64,000 nt of DNA. Source: Clostridiales bacterium PH28_bin88 (lineage in GTDB: Bacteria > Bacillota > PH28-bin88). A model generated the notes under the pieces. That model was not told where the DNA came from, ran no database searches, and saw nothing but the letters and a program-made list of their open reading frames with translations. The position numbers were made by a program, and so were the translations under genes. Below, piece after piece: positions 45,168 to 53,877 of this stretch (positions are counted from its first letter, which is position 1; the number at the start of each line of letters is the position of its first letter). The stretch lies in assembly GCA_000987045.1 (NCBI GenBank), contig LAKY01000029.1:19590-83589 (forward strand), read 5' to 3'.

Positions 45168-46550
45168 ATGTTTGATACCATTGCGGCTATTTCAACACCC
45201 CTGGGTGAGGGGGGAATTGGCATCGTACGGATCAGTGGAGAGAAATCGTTGGAGATTTTGGAAAAGGTGTTTCGAGCGAGCCGGCCGAAAAACTGGCGTA
45301 CAGTTCAATCTCATACGATCCATTACGGGCATGTAGTGGAACAAAAAAGCGGCGAAGTGGTGGATGAAGTACTTGTTTCGGTGATGCGAGGTCCAAGGAC
45401 GTTTACCGCGGAGGACGTGGTGGAGATCAACTGCCACGGCGGCATTGTCCCTCTACAAAAGATACTGGAACTGGTACTGCAAGCGGGAGCAAGGCTGGCT
45501 GAACCGGGAGAATATACCAAGAGGGCGTTTCTTAACGGTCGAATAGACTTGAGCCAGGCTGAGGCCGTCATCGATATTATCAGGGCTAGGACCGATCAAG
45601 GGCTCAAGGTGGCAGTAAATCAACTGGCAGGGGCGTTATCGGCAAAGGTGAAAAACCTGCGGGAAGAGTTGTTGGGTTTACTGGCTTTCATTGAGGCTGG
45701 TGTCGACTTTCCGGAAGAGGACGTGCAGCAGGTTTCTTTAAAGGAAATCGGTGACCGGGTAATTGAAGTGAATCAGCAGGTCAAAAGGCTATTAAGCGGG
45801 GCTGATGCCGGGAGAATTTACCGGGAAGGCATTCGCATGGTTATCGCGGGCAAGCCAAATGTAGGGAAATCCAGCCTGTTGAATGCCCTGTTGCGAGAGC
45901 GGAGGGCAATTGTTACCGATATCCCGGGTACTACCAGGGATGTGATTGAGGAAGTAATTAACCTGAGGGGTATACCGGTCAGGATCATTGATACCGCGGG
46001 CATCAGGGATACCACCGATATAGTGGAACGACTTGGGGTGGAAAAAACCAGGGAGTGGTTAGCCCAGGCCGACCTGGTGCTGCTGGTGATAGATGCGTTA
46101 ACAGGTATAACCAGGGAGGACAAGGAGATCCTGGATCTAATAGGGGAGCAGAGGGTGATAATCCTTGTCAATAAAATTGACGTAGAAAAGCCTCGGATCG
46201 ACAAGGAGGAAGTAATGGAATGGGCCGGGGACAGAGTTTGCCTCGAAATATCAGCAAGGGAAGAGATAGGGTTGGAAGAACTGGCTGATACAGTAGTGGG
46301 GATGGTGCTGGAAGGGAAAGTGGTAGCCGCCGACCAGGGACTGGTAACGAGGGTTAGGCACCAGGAGTCGCTGCAAAGGGCTGCCCGGCACTTGGAACAA
46401 GTAGAAGAAGGGGTCTTACTGGGTTTTGCCCAGGACCTGCTCTCCATAGACCTGAAGGCTGCTTGGGAAGCACTGGGAGAGATCACCGGGGACACTTTAG
46501 GAGAGGATGTCTTAGACCGGATTTTTGCCGAATTCTGCATAGGGAAGTAG
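45168..46550 (+). CDS. mnmE: tRNA modification GTPase MnmE
   Basis: This 460-residue GTPase works with MnmG on wobble uridine 34 of tRNAs. It starts MFDTIAAISTPLGEGGIGIV at ATG 45168. G motifs are GKPNVGKSSLLNAL, DIPGTTRDVIEE, DTAGI and NKID. The C terminus FCIGK carries the conserved cysteine. mnmG follows after nine bases. Confidence 0.98.
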   Translation: MFDTIAAISTPLGEGGIGIVRISGEKSLEILEKVFRASRPKNWRTVQSHTIHYGHVVEQKSGEVVDEVLVSVMRGPRTFTAEDVVEINCHGGIVPLQKILELVLQAGARLAEPGEYTKRAFLNGRIDLSQAEAVIDIIRARTDQGLKVAVNQLAGALSAKVKNLREELLGLLAFIEAGVDFPEEDVQQVSLKEIGDRVIEVNQQVKRLLSGADAGRIYREGIRMVIAGKPNVGKSSLLNALLRERRAIVTDIPGTTRDVIEEVINLRGIPVRIIDTAGIRDTTDIVERLGVEKTREWLAQADLVLLVIDALTGITREDKEILDLIGEQRVIILVNKIDVEKPRIDKEEVMEWAGDRVCLEISAREEIGLEELADTVVGMVLEGKVVAADQGLVTRVRHQESLQRAARHLEQVEEGVLLGFAQDLLSIDLKAAWEALGEITGDTLGEDVLDRIFAEFCIGK

Positions 46551-46559
46551 GTGGTATAA

Positions 46560-48470
46560 ATGACCTACCAGGCAGGGGAATATGACGTGATTGTGATTGG
46601 CGCCGGCCACGCGGGGTGCGAGGCTGCACTGGCTTCAGCCCGGATGGGGTGCCGTACCTTGATTCTTACCCTGAACCTGGACAATGTGGCGCTGATGCCT
46701 TGCAACCCGGCTGTTGGCGGACCGGCCAAGGGACACCTGGTCAGAGAAGTAGACGCTCTGGGCGGAGAGATGGGTCTCAATACAGACAGGACCTTTATTC
46801 AAATACGCATGCTTAATACGGGGAAGGGGCCCGCGGTTCACGCCCTGCGTGCCCAGTCGGACAAGAAGTTTTACCAGAGGGAAATGACCCGGACATTGGA
46901 GTCTACTGGTAACCTGGATGTAAAACAGGCTTTGGTGCAAAGGATTCTAGTCGAGGGAGAAATGGTTAAGGGGGTGGTGACCCGTACAGGCGCCGTCTTC
47001 TCCTGCCGGGCAGTGGTGGTCACGACGGGAACTTACCTGCGGGGACGCATCATCATTGGCGATGTGCATTACGAGGGAGGGCCGAACGGGCAGTTTCCGG
47101 CTGTCGAACTTTCCCACAGTCTACGGGAATTAGGTTTGGAACTGGGGCGGTTTAAGACCGGCACACCCGCCAGGGTAGACCGCCGCTCGATTGATTTTTC
47201 CAGAATGACAATCCAGCCCGGGGACGAGATGCCGTGGAGGTTTTCCTTCATGACTGATCAACCAGTCCGTCCTAACGTGCCCTGCTGGTTGACCTACACC
47301 AACCAGCATACCCACCAGGTGATCAGGGACAACCTTCACCGTTCCCCACTGTTTAGCGGCATCATCGAGGGGGTTGGCCCGCGTTACTGCCCGTCCATCG
47401 AGGACAAGGTGGTACGATTCGCTGATAAGACCAGCCACCAGATCTTTCTTGAGCCGGAAGGAATGGATACCTACGAAATGTACGTTCAGGGCATGTCCAC
47501 AAGTTTACCGGAAGACGTGCAGGTAGCCATGTTACGTACCATTCCCGGACTCGAAAAGGTGCAGATCATGCGGGCCGGGTATGCCATCGAGTACGATTAT
47601 GTAGTGCCTACCCAGCTAAAGCTGACCCTGGAGACGAAAACTATCAAGGGACTGTTCACGGCGGGGCAAATAAACGGAACGTCAGGATACGAGGAGGCGG
47701 CTGCCCAGGGGATCATCGCGGGTATTAACGCCGCTTTGCTGGTAAAGGGAAAAGAGCCGGTAGTTTTAAAAAGGTCGGATGCTTACATCGGGGTTCTAAT
47801 AGATGAACTGGTGACCAAAGGGACCAATGAACCATACAGGATGCTGACATCACGGGCCGAGTACCGCCTGTTGTTAAGGCAGGACAATGCCGACCTCCGG
47901 CTGACAGAACTTGGATACCGCATAGGACTGGCTACCGAAGAACGCTACCAACGCATGGTCATGAAGCGGCAGCAGGTTGAAGATGAGGTCATGAGACTGG
48001 AAAGCACCAGTATTAAACCCGGCCATGAAGGGGCTGAAATGGTATTGGCGGAGAAGGGAAGCGCTCCTCTCAGGCATCCGCTGAGTCTGTCAGACCTATT
48101 AAGGCGGCCTGAAATTAACTACGCGGATATCCGGGTTATCTCTCCCGAAGGATCCCAGGTCAACCCAGAAGTCGCGGAGCAGGTGGAGATCAAACTGAAA
48201 TACGATGGATACATCGAGCGGCAAAAAGCTCAAGTGGAAAAATTTGAGCGGATGGAAAACAGGATCATTCCAGCAGGGATCAATTACGAGCATCTTAAGG
48301 GTTTGTCAAGAGAAGCACAGCAGAAACTGCAAAAGGTGCAACCCCGGTCCATCGGGCAGGCGTCCCGCATTTCAGGAGTATCACCGGCGGATATTAACGT
48401 TCTCTTAATCTACTTGGAACAGGCCCGGAGGACAGGGCAGGAACGGGGTGATGGCGCCGGTGGCGCGTGA
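46560..48470 (+). CDS. mnmG: tRNA uridine-5-carboxymethylaminomethyl modification enzyme MnmG
   Basis: This 636-residue FAD enzyme is the MnmE partner. It shows the dinucleotide fold [19 protein letters not shown], then [32 protein letters not shown], the second motif [16 protein letters not shown] and a helical C-terminal tRNA-binding domain. Its end overlaps the rsmG start by about 20 bases. Confidence 0.98.
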   Translation: MTYQAGEYDVIVIGAGHAGCEAALASARMGCRTLILTLNLDNVALMPCNPAVGGPAKGHLVREVDALGGEMGLNTDRTFIQIRMLNTGKGPAVHALRAQSDKKFYQREMTRTLESTGNLDVKQALVQRILVEGEMVKGVVTRTGAVFSCRAVVVTTGTYLRGRIIIGDVHYEGGPNGQFPAVELSHSLRELGLELGRFKTGTPARVDRRSIDFSRMTIQPGDEMPWRFSFMTDQPVRPNVPCWLTYTNQHTHQVIRDNLHRSPLFSGIIEGVGPRYCPSIEDKVVRFADKTSHQIFLEPEGMDTYEMYVQGMSTSLPEDVQVAMLRTIPGLEKVQIMRAGYAIEYDYVVPTQLKLTLETKTIKGLFTAGQINGTSGYEEAAAQGIIAGINAALLVKGKEPVVLKRSDAYIGVLIDELVTKGTNEPYRMLTSRAEYRLLLRQDNADLRLTELGYRIGLATEERYQRMVMKRQQVEDEVMRLESTSIKPGHEGAEMVLAEKGSAPLRHPLSLSDLLRRPEINYADIRVISPEGSQVNPEVAEQVEIKLKYDGYIERQKAQVEKFERMENRIIPAGINYEHLKGLSREAQQKLQKVQPRSIGQASRISGVSPADINVLLIYLEQARRTGQERGDGAGGA

Positions 48471-49194
48471 ACAGGCCTTGGCGGTCTTACGCAGGGGACT
48501 GGCTGCGGCAGGGATAGCCCTGAACCCTGTGCAGGAAGAACAGTTTTGGCGATACTACCAGGAGTTGTTGGAGTGGAATAATCGCTTTAACCTTACCGCT
48601 ATCACCGGTGAGGAACAGGTGATGTTAAAACATTTTACGGACTCCCTTTTATGTTCCGCCAAAGTGGATTTCCAACCGGGAATGCGCATTTGCGATGTGG
48701 GATCCGGCGCGGGTTTCCCAGGAGTGCCCCTGAAGATCTGGTTGCCCGGTTTGCATCTTTGCATGTTGGATGCGACAAAAAAACGAGTGGAATTTTTACG
48801 GCACCTGGTGGAGATTATCGGGCTTACAGGCGCCGAGGCCGTGCACGGGCGAGCGGAAGAATGGGGGCGGGAACCCGGGTGGCGCGAGGGGTTTGACAGG
48901 GTACTTTCCAGGGCGGTAGGTCCCATGGCCGTCCTGGCGGAATACTGCCTCCCGCTGGTGCGAACCGGCGGGATGATGATCGCGCTGAAAGGACCTGAGG
49001 TAGACCTGGAAGTGGAAGGGGAAAATGGCGTCTTTCATATGCTGGGAGGGGAACTGGAGGGGGTCTACCGGCACAGGCTCCCAATCAGCGGGGATTCCCG
49101 CCGGACAGTGGTAATCCGCAAGGTAACCAGTACACCTGAAAAATACCCAAGAAAACCGGGTTTGCCCGAAAAAAGACCGTTAGGGAAAAATTAA
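48451..49194 (+). CDS. rsmG: 16S rRNA (guanine-527-N7)-methyltransferase RsmG
   Basis: This 247-residue SAM-dependent methyltransferase has [20 protein letters not shown], then the SAM loop [19 protein letters not shown] and [19 protein letters not shown]. It starts at ATG 48451 or GTG 48448 inside the mnmG end, after ACGGGG. It ends the mnmE-mnmG-rsmG operon. The C-terminal tail is proline- and lysine-rich. Confidence 0.96.
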   Translation: MAPVAREQALAVLRRGLAAAGIALNPVQEEQFWRYYQELLEWNNRFNLTAITGEEQVMLKHFTDSLLCSAKVDFQPGMRICDVGSGAGFPGVPLKIWLPGLHLCMLDATKKRVEFLRHLVEIIGLTGAEAVHGRAEEWGREPGWREGFDRVLSRAVGPMAVLAEYCLPLVRTGGMMIALKGPEVDLEVEGENGVFHMLGGELEGVYRHRLPISGDSRRTVVIRKVTSTPEKYPRKPGLPEKRPLGKN

Positions 49195-49204
49195 ATGTAA
49201 GTAC

Positions 49205-49293
49205 TCAGGAGTCAGAAGTCAGGAGTCAGCATAAGAGACCGGTTTGTCGCCTCGAAGTATTCTGAATTCTGACTCCTGAATTCTGAATACCTG
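49205..49293. repeat. Dispersed repeat family E, copy 1
   Basis: This copy is built of AGGAGTCAGAAGTCAGGAGT, a middle CATAAGAGACCGGTTTGTCG, and an inverted tail ATTCTGAATTCTGACTCCTG. A second copy lies at 51661-51740. The arms can pair over about 15 bases. Confidence 0.7.
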
Positions 49294-49319
49294 CATAAGT
49301 AACCAATTAATAAAGTACC

Positions 49320-49344
49320 AAAGGCGATCAAAGTCGCCTTTTTT
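49320..49344 (+). terminator. Terminator of the mnmE-mnmG-rsmG operon
   Basis: AAAGGCGATC - AAA - GTCGCCTTTTTT forms a short stable hairpin with a T-run after rsmG. Confidence 0.8.
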
Positions 49345-49347
49345 GAC

Positions 49348-49385
49348 GTTTAGGAAATTATGCGTTGTGGATAATTTCCTAAACA
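49348..49385. promoter_or_regulatory. Perfect 14-base inverted repeat holding a DnaA box, upstream of parA
   Basis: GTTTAGGAAATTAT and ATAATTTCCTAAAC flank the loop GCGTTGTGG. The loop and right arm contain a perfect DnaA box TGTGGATAA at 49366-49374. It is about 290 bases before parA. It could bind DnaA and link initiation with the par genes; this is inference. Confidence 0.6.
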
Positions 49386-49429
49386 TGGGGGTTGTTTAGG
49401 GGGGAACCCCCTTAACTTAAATAAGGAGG

Positions 49430-49528
49430 GTTACAGCGGAGCGTCCTAGGGCGAGTGGCGCCACGAATAAGTGGCGCCGAGCTACGAGCGCCGCCGAGTC
49501 GGTGAGGCGGCCGGGTGCGAAGCACCTT
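49430..49528. other. GC-rich run of three hairpins
   Basis: The hairpins are GGCGCCAC/GTGGCGCC, GCCGCC/GGCGGC and GGTGC-GAA-GCACC, in sequence and followed directly by repeat D. No open frame fits. It could be a structured RNA, the 5' part of a larger mobile repeat, or the parA leader. I cannot tell which. Confidence 0.5.
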
Positions 49529-49597
49529 GGGTTCCCTGGGAAAGAACAAAAACATTTCCGATAGATGCCGAATGGCATGAAATGTTTTTGTTCTTGG
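49529..49597. repeat. Dispersed hairpin repeat family D, copy 1
   Basis: GGGTTCCCTGGG is followed by the arms AAGAACAAAAACATTTC and GAAATGTTTTTGTTCTT around a loop GATAGATGCCGAATGGCAT-like stretch. The 17-base arms are a perfect inverted repeat. A second copy lies at 61411-61476. Confidence 0.8.
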
Positions 49598-49672
49598 GAG
49601 GGAGGAACTGTTAACCGGGGTGTGGAATAGATCAACCACTGTCAAATAGTAACACGAAACGGGGTGAGGGCG

Positions 49673-50449
49673 TTGGGCAGAGTGATAGCTATTGCAAACC
49701 AGAAAGGGGGAGTAGCAAAAACCACCACGGCCGTTAATCTTGGGGCTAGTATTGCTGCAGCCGGGAAAATGGTGCTGCTGGTGGACGTCGACCCCCAGGG
49801 GAATGCCAGTAGCGGCTTAGGAGTTAACCGTTTTGAAACGCCCCACTGCATCTATGATGTGATCATAAATGGTGTCCCCATAAGCAGCATAGTGAGGAAA
49901 ACAGAAATTCCCGCCCTGGAATTGGCTCCCGCCACGATGCAGTTAGCCGGTGCGGAAATTGAACTGGTACCGGTGGTTTCCAGGGAGAGCAGGTTAAAAA
50001 AGGCGTTGGAACCGGTAAAGGGAAGATATGATTACATCTTTTTGGATTGTCCCCCTTCACTGGGGTTGCTGACCCTGAATGCCCTTACGGCCGCTGACAG
50101 CGTTCTCATACCTATTCAGTGCGAGTATTACGCCCTGGAGGGACTAGGCCAGCTGATGAACACCATTCAACTGGTGCAACGCCACCTGAATCGATTTCTG
50201 GAGGTCGAGGGTGTAGTCTTGACCATGTTCGACGCCAGGACAAACCTGGCTATTCAGGTGGTGGACGAAGTAAAGCAATACTTCAGGGAAAAGGTATACA
50301 GCACCATCATCCCGCGAAACGTACGCCTGAGTGAAGCGCCGAGCCACGGAAAACCGGTCGCCCTGTACGACCCCAGATCAAGGGGAGCCGAGGTATACGA
50401 GGAGTTGGCAAAGGAAGTGATAGAGCGTGTCCAAGAGAGGTCTAGGTAA
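49673..50449 (+). CDS. parA: Chromosome partitioning ATPase ParA/Soj
   Basis: This 258-residue deviant-Walker ATPase starts LGRVIAIANQKGGVAKTTTA. GGGGTG lies six bases before the TTG at 49673; GTG 49664 is possible but lacks a ribosome binding site. Motifs are KGGVAKTTT, VDVDPQGNASSGLG and FLDCPPSLGLLTLNAL. It acts with ParB and parS in origin segregation and in DnaA control. It overlaps parB by 23 bases. Confidence 0.97.
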   Translation: MGRVIAIANQKGGVAKTTTAVNLGASIAAAGKMVLLVDVDPQGNASSGLGVNRFETPHCIYDVIINGVPISSIVRKTEIPALELAPATMQLAGAEIELVPVVSRESRLKKALEPVKGRYDYIFLDCPPSLGLLTLNALTAADSVLIPIQCEYYALEGLGQLMNTIQLVQRHLNRFLEVEGVVLTMFDARTNLAIQVVDEVKQYFREKVYSTIIPRNVRLSEAPSHGKPVALYDPRSRGAEVYEELAKEVIERVQERSR

Positions 50450-51293
50450 AGGACTGCAAGCCCTTATTCCCCCTAGTTCAATGCTGACGGATGAAGGGGA
50501 ACGAGTGTTTCAGATCCCCGTAAACCAGATTGAACCAAGTTCCTACCAACCTCGCCGTTTGTTTGATGAGGAAAAACTGGAAGAACTGGCCTTGTCTATC
50601 AAGGAGCACGGCGTGGTACAACCCATTGTAGTCCGGCGGTCGGATAAGGGGATGTATGAACTTGTAGCCGGAGAACGGCGGTGGAGGGCTTGCCGGAGGC
50701 TGGAGATGGAAACAATCCCGGCGGTCATCAAAGACATGACAGACATGCAAACAACAGAAGTTGCTTTGATAGAGAATATACAAAGGGAAGACTTGAATCC
50801 CCTCGAGGAGGCGTGGGCTTACCGGACCCTCCTGGAAGAATTCGAATTAACTCAGGAGGAATTAGCCAGGAGAGTCGGAAAGAGCCGGCCCTATATCGCC
50901 AACACTGTCCGTTTGTTACAGTTACCCGAAAAAGTCAAGGAACTGGTTGGACAGGGGTATCTAACAGCAGGACACGGAAGGGCTCTGCTGGGATTACCCC
51001 ATGCGGAAGATATTCTTAGAGTGAGCGAGGCAGTTAAAGAAAAGGGGTTGAATGTTAGAGAGACCGAGGAGATGGTTCGCAAGATCTCCATCGGGAAGGG
51101 AGAAAAGAGCAAAAGAGCGAAAACAGGAAAGATTACAAGGACAAGCACTGAGTTGGTTGCCCTTGAAGAGAGCCTGCAAGACTATTTGGGAACCAAGGTG
51201 CGCCTCCGGCCCCAGGGGCAAGGAGGCCGCATTGAAATAGAGTTTTACGGAGAAGAAGACCTTACCCGGATTATAGACTTATTGATACGATAG
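50427..51293 (+). CDS. parB: Chromosome partitioning protein ParB/Spo0J
   Basis: This 288-residue protein begins MSKRGLGKGLQALIP. The ParB CTPase motifs are GVVQPIVVRRSDKG and VAGERRWRACR, then ENIQREDLNPLEEA. The helix-turn-helix is LTQEELARRVGKSRPYIANT, and there is a C-terminal dimerisation region. It binds parS; two such sites lie downstream at 51611 and 51744. Confidence 0.97.
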   Translation: MSKRGLGKGLQALIPPSSMLTDEGERVFQIPVNQIEPSSYQPRRLFDEEKLEELALSIKEHGVVQPIVVRRSDKGMYELVAGERRWRACRRLEMETIPAVIKDMTDMQTTEVALIENIQREDLNPLEEAWAYRTLLEEFELTQEELARRVGKSRPYIANTVRLLQLPEKVKELVGQGYLTAGHGRALLGLPHAEDILRVSEAVKEKGLNVRETEEMVRKISIGKGEKSKRAKTGKITRTSTELVALEESLQDYLGTKVRLRPQGQGGRIEIEFYGEEDLTRIIDLLIR

Positions 51294-51358
51294 TTTTTCC
51301 CTTACGAATATTTTATAGTGAAACTGGGAAATTATCTGTAAAGCCTTTTCTGGGAGGA

Positions 51359-51577
51359 ATGCCTGTGCCGGGCGAGATGTACCTTAAGTATGGAGGTGTC
51401 CGTTTTATCAATAACGTACCTCCTGGAGAAATCAACCGGTTTGTAAGGGAACTGCCGGATGAAAAACGCTCCTCTATGTACGAGATCGCCAAGGAACTTT
51501 GCGACCACGGGCTAATAACCATCTATGAAGGCCAGTTTTCAACCGCTGACGACGAGACGGAAACCTTCCAACAATAA
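51359..51577 (+). CDS. Small protein of unknown function downstream of parB
   Basis: This protein of up to 72 residues contains GEMYLKYGGVRFINNVPPGE and EKRSSMYEIAKELCDHGLIT. GGGAGG touches ATG 51359, so GTG 51365 at seven bases spacing is a better start. It is acidic at the end, with no membrane segment. I do not recognise a family. It is co-directional with parB and ends at a clear terminator, 34 bases before parS. Confidence 0.7.
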   Translation: MPVPGEMYLKYGGVRFINNVPPGEINRFVRELPDEKRSSMYEIAKELCDHGLITIYEGQFSTADDETETFQQ

Positions 51578-51578
51578 A

Positions 51579-51606
51579 GCAGGCATGACCTGCTCTATTT
51601 TTTTAA
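51579..51606 (+). terminator. Terminator after the parB-linked small gene
   Basis: AGCAGGCATGACCTGCT followed by CTATTTTTTT. Confidence 0.85.
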
Positions 51607-51610
51607 AAAA

Positions 51611-51626
51611 TGTTTCACGTGAAACA
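51611..51626. promoter_or_regulatory. parS site 1
   Basis: TGTTTCACGTGAAACA is a perfect 16-base palindrome identical to the Bacillus parS consensus, the ParB nucleation site. It lies 318 bases after the parB stop. Confidence 0.95.
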
Positions 51627-51660
51627 TTTTTAGCGGCCCTTCGGTGCAGGAGCCCAAAAC

Positions 51661-51740
51661 AGCAGGAGTCACAAGTAAGAAATCAGGAGTCAGAATAAGA
51701 GAACGGTTTATCATCTAAAGCATTCTGACTACCTGAATGG
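51661..51740. repeat. Dispersed repeat family E, copy 2
   Basis: CAGGAGTCAGAATAAGAGAA with CGGTTTATCATC and CATTCTGACTACCTGAAT matches 49205-49293 in order. It sits exactly between the two parS sites. Confidence 0.7.
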
Positions 51741-51743
51741 TAA

Positions 51744-51759
51744 CGTTTCACGTGAAACA
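51744..51759. promoter_or_regulatory. parS site 2 (one edge mismatch)
   Basis: CGTTTCACGTGAAACA differs from the parS palindrome only at the first base. It is 133 bases from site 1. Confidence 0.9.
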
Positions 51760-51848
51760 TTAGCGGGGGAATCAAGAAAATAATGACCGGGCAAGGGTGT
51801 TTTATGTTACAATTCATTACGTGGGGTGGAGAAAGGGGAGATTTCTCA

Positions 51849-52997
51849 TTGATATACATGGATAACGCTGCGAGTTCCTGGCCAAAGCCGGAAGGGGTCT
51901 GGCTGGCCATGGAAAAGAATATTCGCAATGTGGGGGCTAATCCCTCCAGGGGGGCTCACCGCCTGGCGCTTGAGGCTGGTAGGGCCCTGTACCAGGCCCG
52001 TGAAAAAGTGGCTGAGTTTTTTGGAGCGCCGGATCCTACCGGGGTGGTTTTCACCCACAACGCTACCGCGGCTCTGAACCAGGCCATCAAGGGTTACCTG
52101 CACCCGGGTGACCATGTTGTTACCACCAGTATGGAGCACAACTCCGTGATCAGGCCTCTCAGGAGCATGGCCCGGAGGGGTGTGGAAGTAACGGTGGTTC
52201 AATGTGACGGTGAAGGGTTTATCCGCCCTGAGGACTTGAAGAAGGCAGTCAGGCCGAATACCAGGATGATAGCCCTTACTCACGCATCGAATGTCACAGG
52301 TACTTTAATGCCGGCCGGAGAAGCAGTGGACATAGCCAGGCAAGGCGAAGCAATTCTTCTACTGGACGTTGCTCAAACCGCGGGCTTACTTCCCTTTTCT
52401 TTACATGAACTGCAAGCGGATATGATCGCATTCCCCGGACATAAAGGGCTTTTAGGGCCGCAGGGTACCGGTGGTCTCTACATCCGGCCGGGTTTAGTAC
52501 TTGAACCCTTATTGGAGGGTGGTACCGGCAGTCACTCTGAATTGGAGTATCAGCCCGATGTCCTGCCGGACCGCTATGAGAGCGGGACTCCCAATACGGT
52601 AGGTTTGGCGGGTCTGGCTGCTGGTATTGACTTTATCCGCCAGGTGGGAGCGGACGAGATCAGGCGGCATGAAGCGGACCTGACCGCCCATTTCCTTGAG
52701 GAACTTAAAAATATCCCGGGGGTCAAAGTCTATGGCCCTAGGGACACTGCTCAACGAGTGGGGGTGGTATCGCTCAACCTGGGAGACATCGGTTCGTCGG
52801 AGGTGGGCTTTATGCTTGACAGAGTATATGACATTGCTGTCAGGACCGGACTGCACTGCTCGCCCCTTGCGCACCAAACTCTCGGCACCGTCCGACAGGG
52901 GACTGTGCGGTTCAGTTTTTCCTTTTTCAATACCCATGAGGAAGTAAGTGAAGCTGTCAAGGCCTTAAGAGCCATCGGCCGGGAGTTCTTGGGGTAG
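51849..52997 (+). CDS. Cysteine desulfurase-family class V aminotransferase
   Basis: This 382-residue PLP protein begins LIYMDNAASSWPKPEGVWLA; TTG 51849 follows GGAGAAAGGGGAG, so upstream in-frame ATGs are not needed. The PLP lysine is in IAFPGHKGLLGPQGTGGLYI, and a late cysteine is in VRTGLHCSPLAHQTLG. The EF2568-type subgroup is separate from housekeeping IscS/SufS; sulfur or selenium delivery is the likely role. It is a single gene downstream of the parS sites. Confidence 0.88.
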   Translation: MIYMDNAASSWPKPEGVWLAMEKNIRNVGANPSRGAHRLALEAGRALYQAREKVAEFFGAPDPTGVVFTHNATAALNQAIKGYLHPGDHVVTTSMEHNSVIRPLRSMARRGVEVTVVQCDGEGFIRPEDLKKAVRPNTRMIALTHASNVTGTLMPAGEAVDIARQGEAILLLDVAQTAGLLPFSLHELQADMIAFPGHKGLLGPQGTGGLYIRPGLVLEPLLEGGTGSHSELEYQPDVLPDRYESGTPNTVGLAGLAAGIDFIRQVGADEIRRHEADLTAHFLEELKNIPGVKVYGPRDTAQRVGVVSLNLGDIGSSEVGFMLDRVYDIAVRTGLHCSPLAHQTLGTVRQGTVRFSFSFFNTHEEVSEAVKALRAIGREFLG

Positions 52998-53050
52998 GCA
53001 GGTACCGCTTGGTTACGCTCGACACATGTTAAGTTTTTTACTTGCGTCAA

Positions 53051-53128
53051 TGGCTTGCACCGCAGGCATAAGTGCGGCTAAGCCCATAAATGGTCAAGTC
53101 TTCTATAGCGCAAAGCAAGTTTTCTTTA
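53051..53128 (-). repeat. Dispersed repeat family C, copy 2 (inverted)
   Basis: This is the reverse complement of the 30002-30080 repeat: GGCTTGCACC, GCTAAGCCCATAAATGG and AGCAAGTTTTCTTTAT. It lies in the leader of the DUF554 gene and creates a false N-terminal extension of that frame. Confidence 0.75.
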
Positions 53129-53161
53129 TGTCACACGGATAGAACGAGGAGGCACATAACA

Positions 53162-53863
53162 GTGTGGGGTACAGTGGTTAACGCCCTGGCCATCCTGGCA
53201 GGGTCATTAGTGGGGTTGCTGTTAAGACGCGGTCTGCCTGAGGGTGTAAAGGAAACGGTATTCCAGGGCGTTGCCCTGGGGGTGCTGGTCATCGGGTTTC
53301 AGATGGCCTTTGCCACCCGAAATGTACTGGTGGTTTTAGTAAGCCTGGTGATAGGCGGGATTGCCGGGGAGCTTTTTGGGATAGAAAAAAGGTTGGAATG
53401 GATAGGGAAACGGCTGGAGGCCATGGCAGGAGCCGGCGGTAACGGCGGGCAAATAGCCCGGGGGTTTGTCACAGCAACCCTGATCTACTGTGTAGGAGCA
53501 ATGGCCATCATGGGTGCGCTGCAGAGCGGGCTGGAGGGCAAGTACAGCATCCTGTATGCCAAGTCGCTATTGGACGGGGTCAGTTCGGTGATGCTCACCT
53601 CCAGCATGGGGGCGGGGGTTGCGTTTTCGGCCATCCCGGTGTTTCTTTACCAGGGGGGAATAACCTTGGCGGCCGGCTGGCTCGAGGGATACCTGACTGA
53701 ACCAGTCATCGCGGAAATGAAGGCTACCGGTGGTGTGTTGATTATTGGAATCGGCATCACCTTGTTAGGGCTTAAACAGGTCCGGGTCGGCAACCTGCTG
53801 CCGGCGGTGGTAGTGGCGGTCCTGTTGACTGTAACCCTGGCGGCGGCGGGTATTGCCTGGTGA
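53162..53863 (+). CDS. DUF554 (YdfK-like) membrane protein
   Basis: This 233-residue protein starts VWGTVVNALAILAGSLVGLL at GTG 53162 after GAGGAGG. It has about seven membrane segments (GLPEGVKETVFQGVALGVLV, VGAMAIMGALQSGLEGKYS, LLDGVSSVMLTSSMGAGVAF). DUF554 members are widespread and mostly uncharacterised. The gene is convergent with larC. Confidence 0.9.
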   Translation: MWGTVVNALAILAGSLVGLLLRRGLPEGVKETVFQGVALGVLVIGFQMAFATRNVLVVLVSLVIGGIAGELFGIEKRLEWIGKRLEAMAGAGGNGGQIARGFVTATLIYCVGAMAIMGALQSGLEGKYSILYAKSLLDGVSSVMLTSSMGAGVAFSAIPVFLYQGGITLAAGWLEGYLTEPVIAEMKATGGVLIIGIGITLLGLKQVRVGNLLPAVVVAVLLTVTLAAAGIAW

Positions 53864-53877
53864 AATCCAATCCAGGT

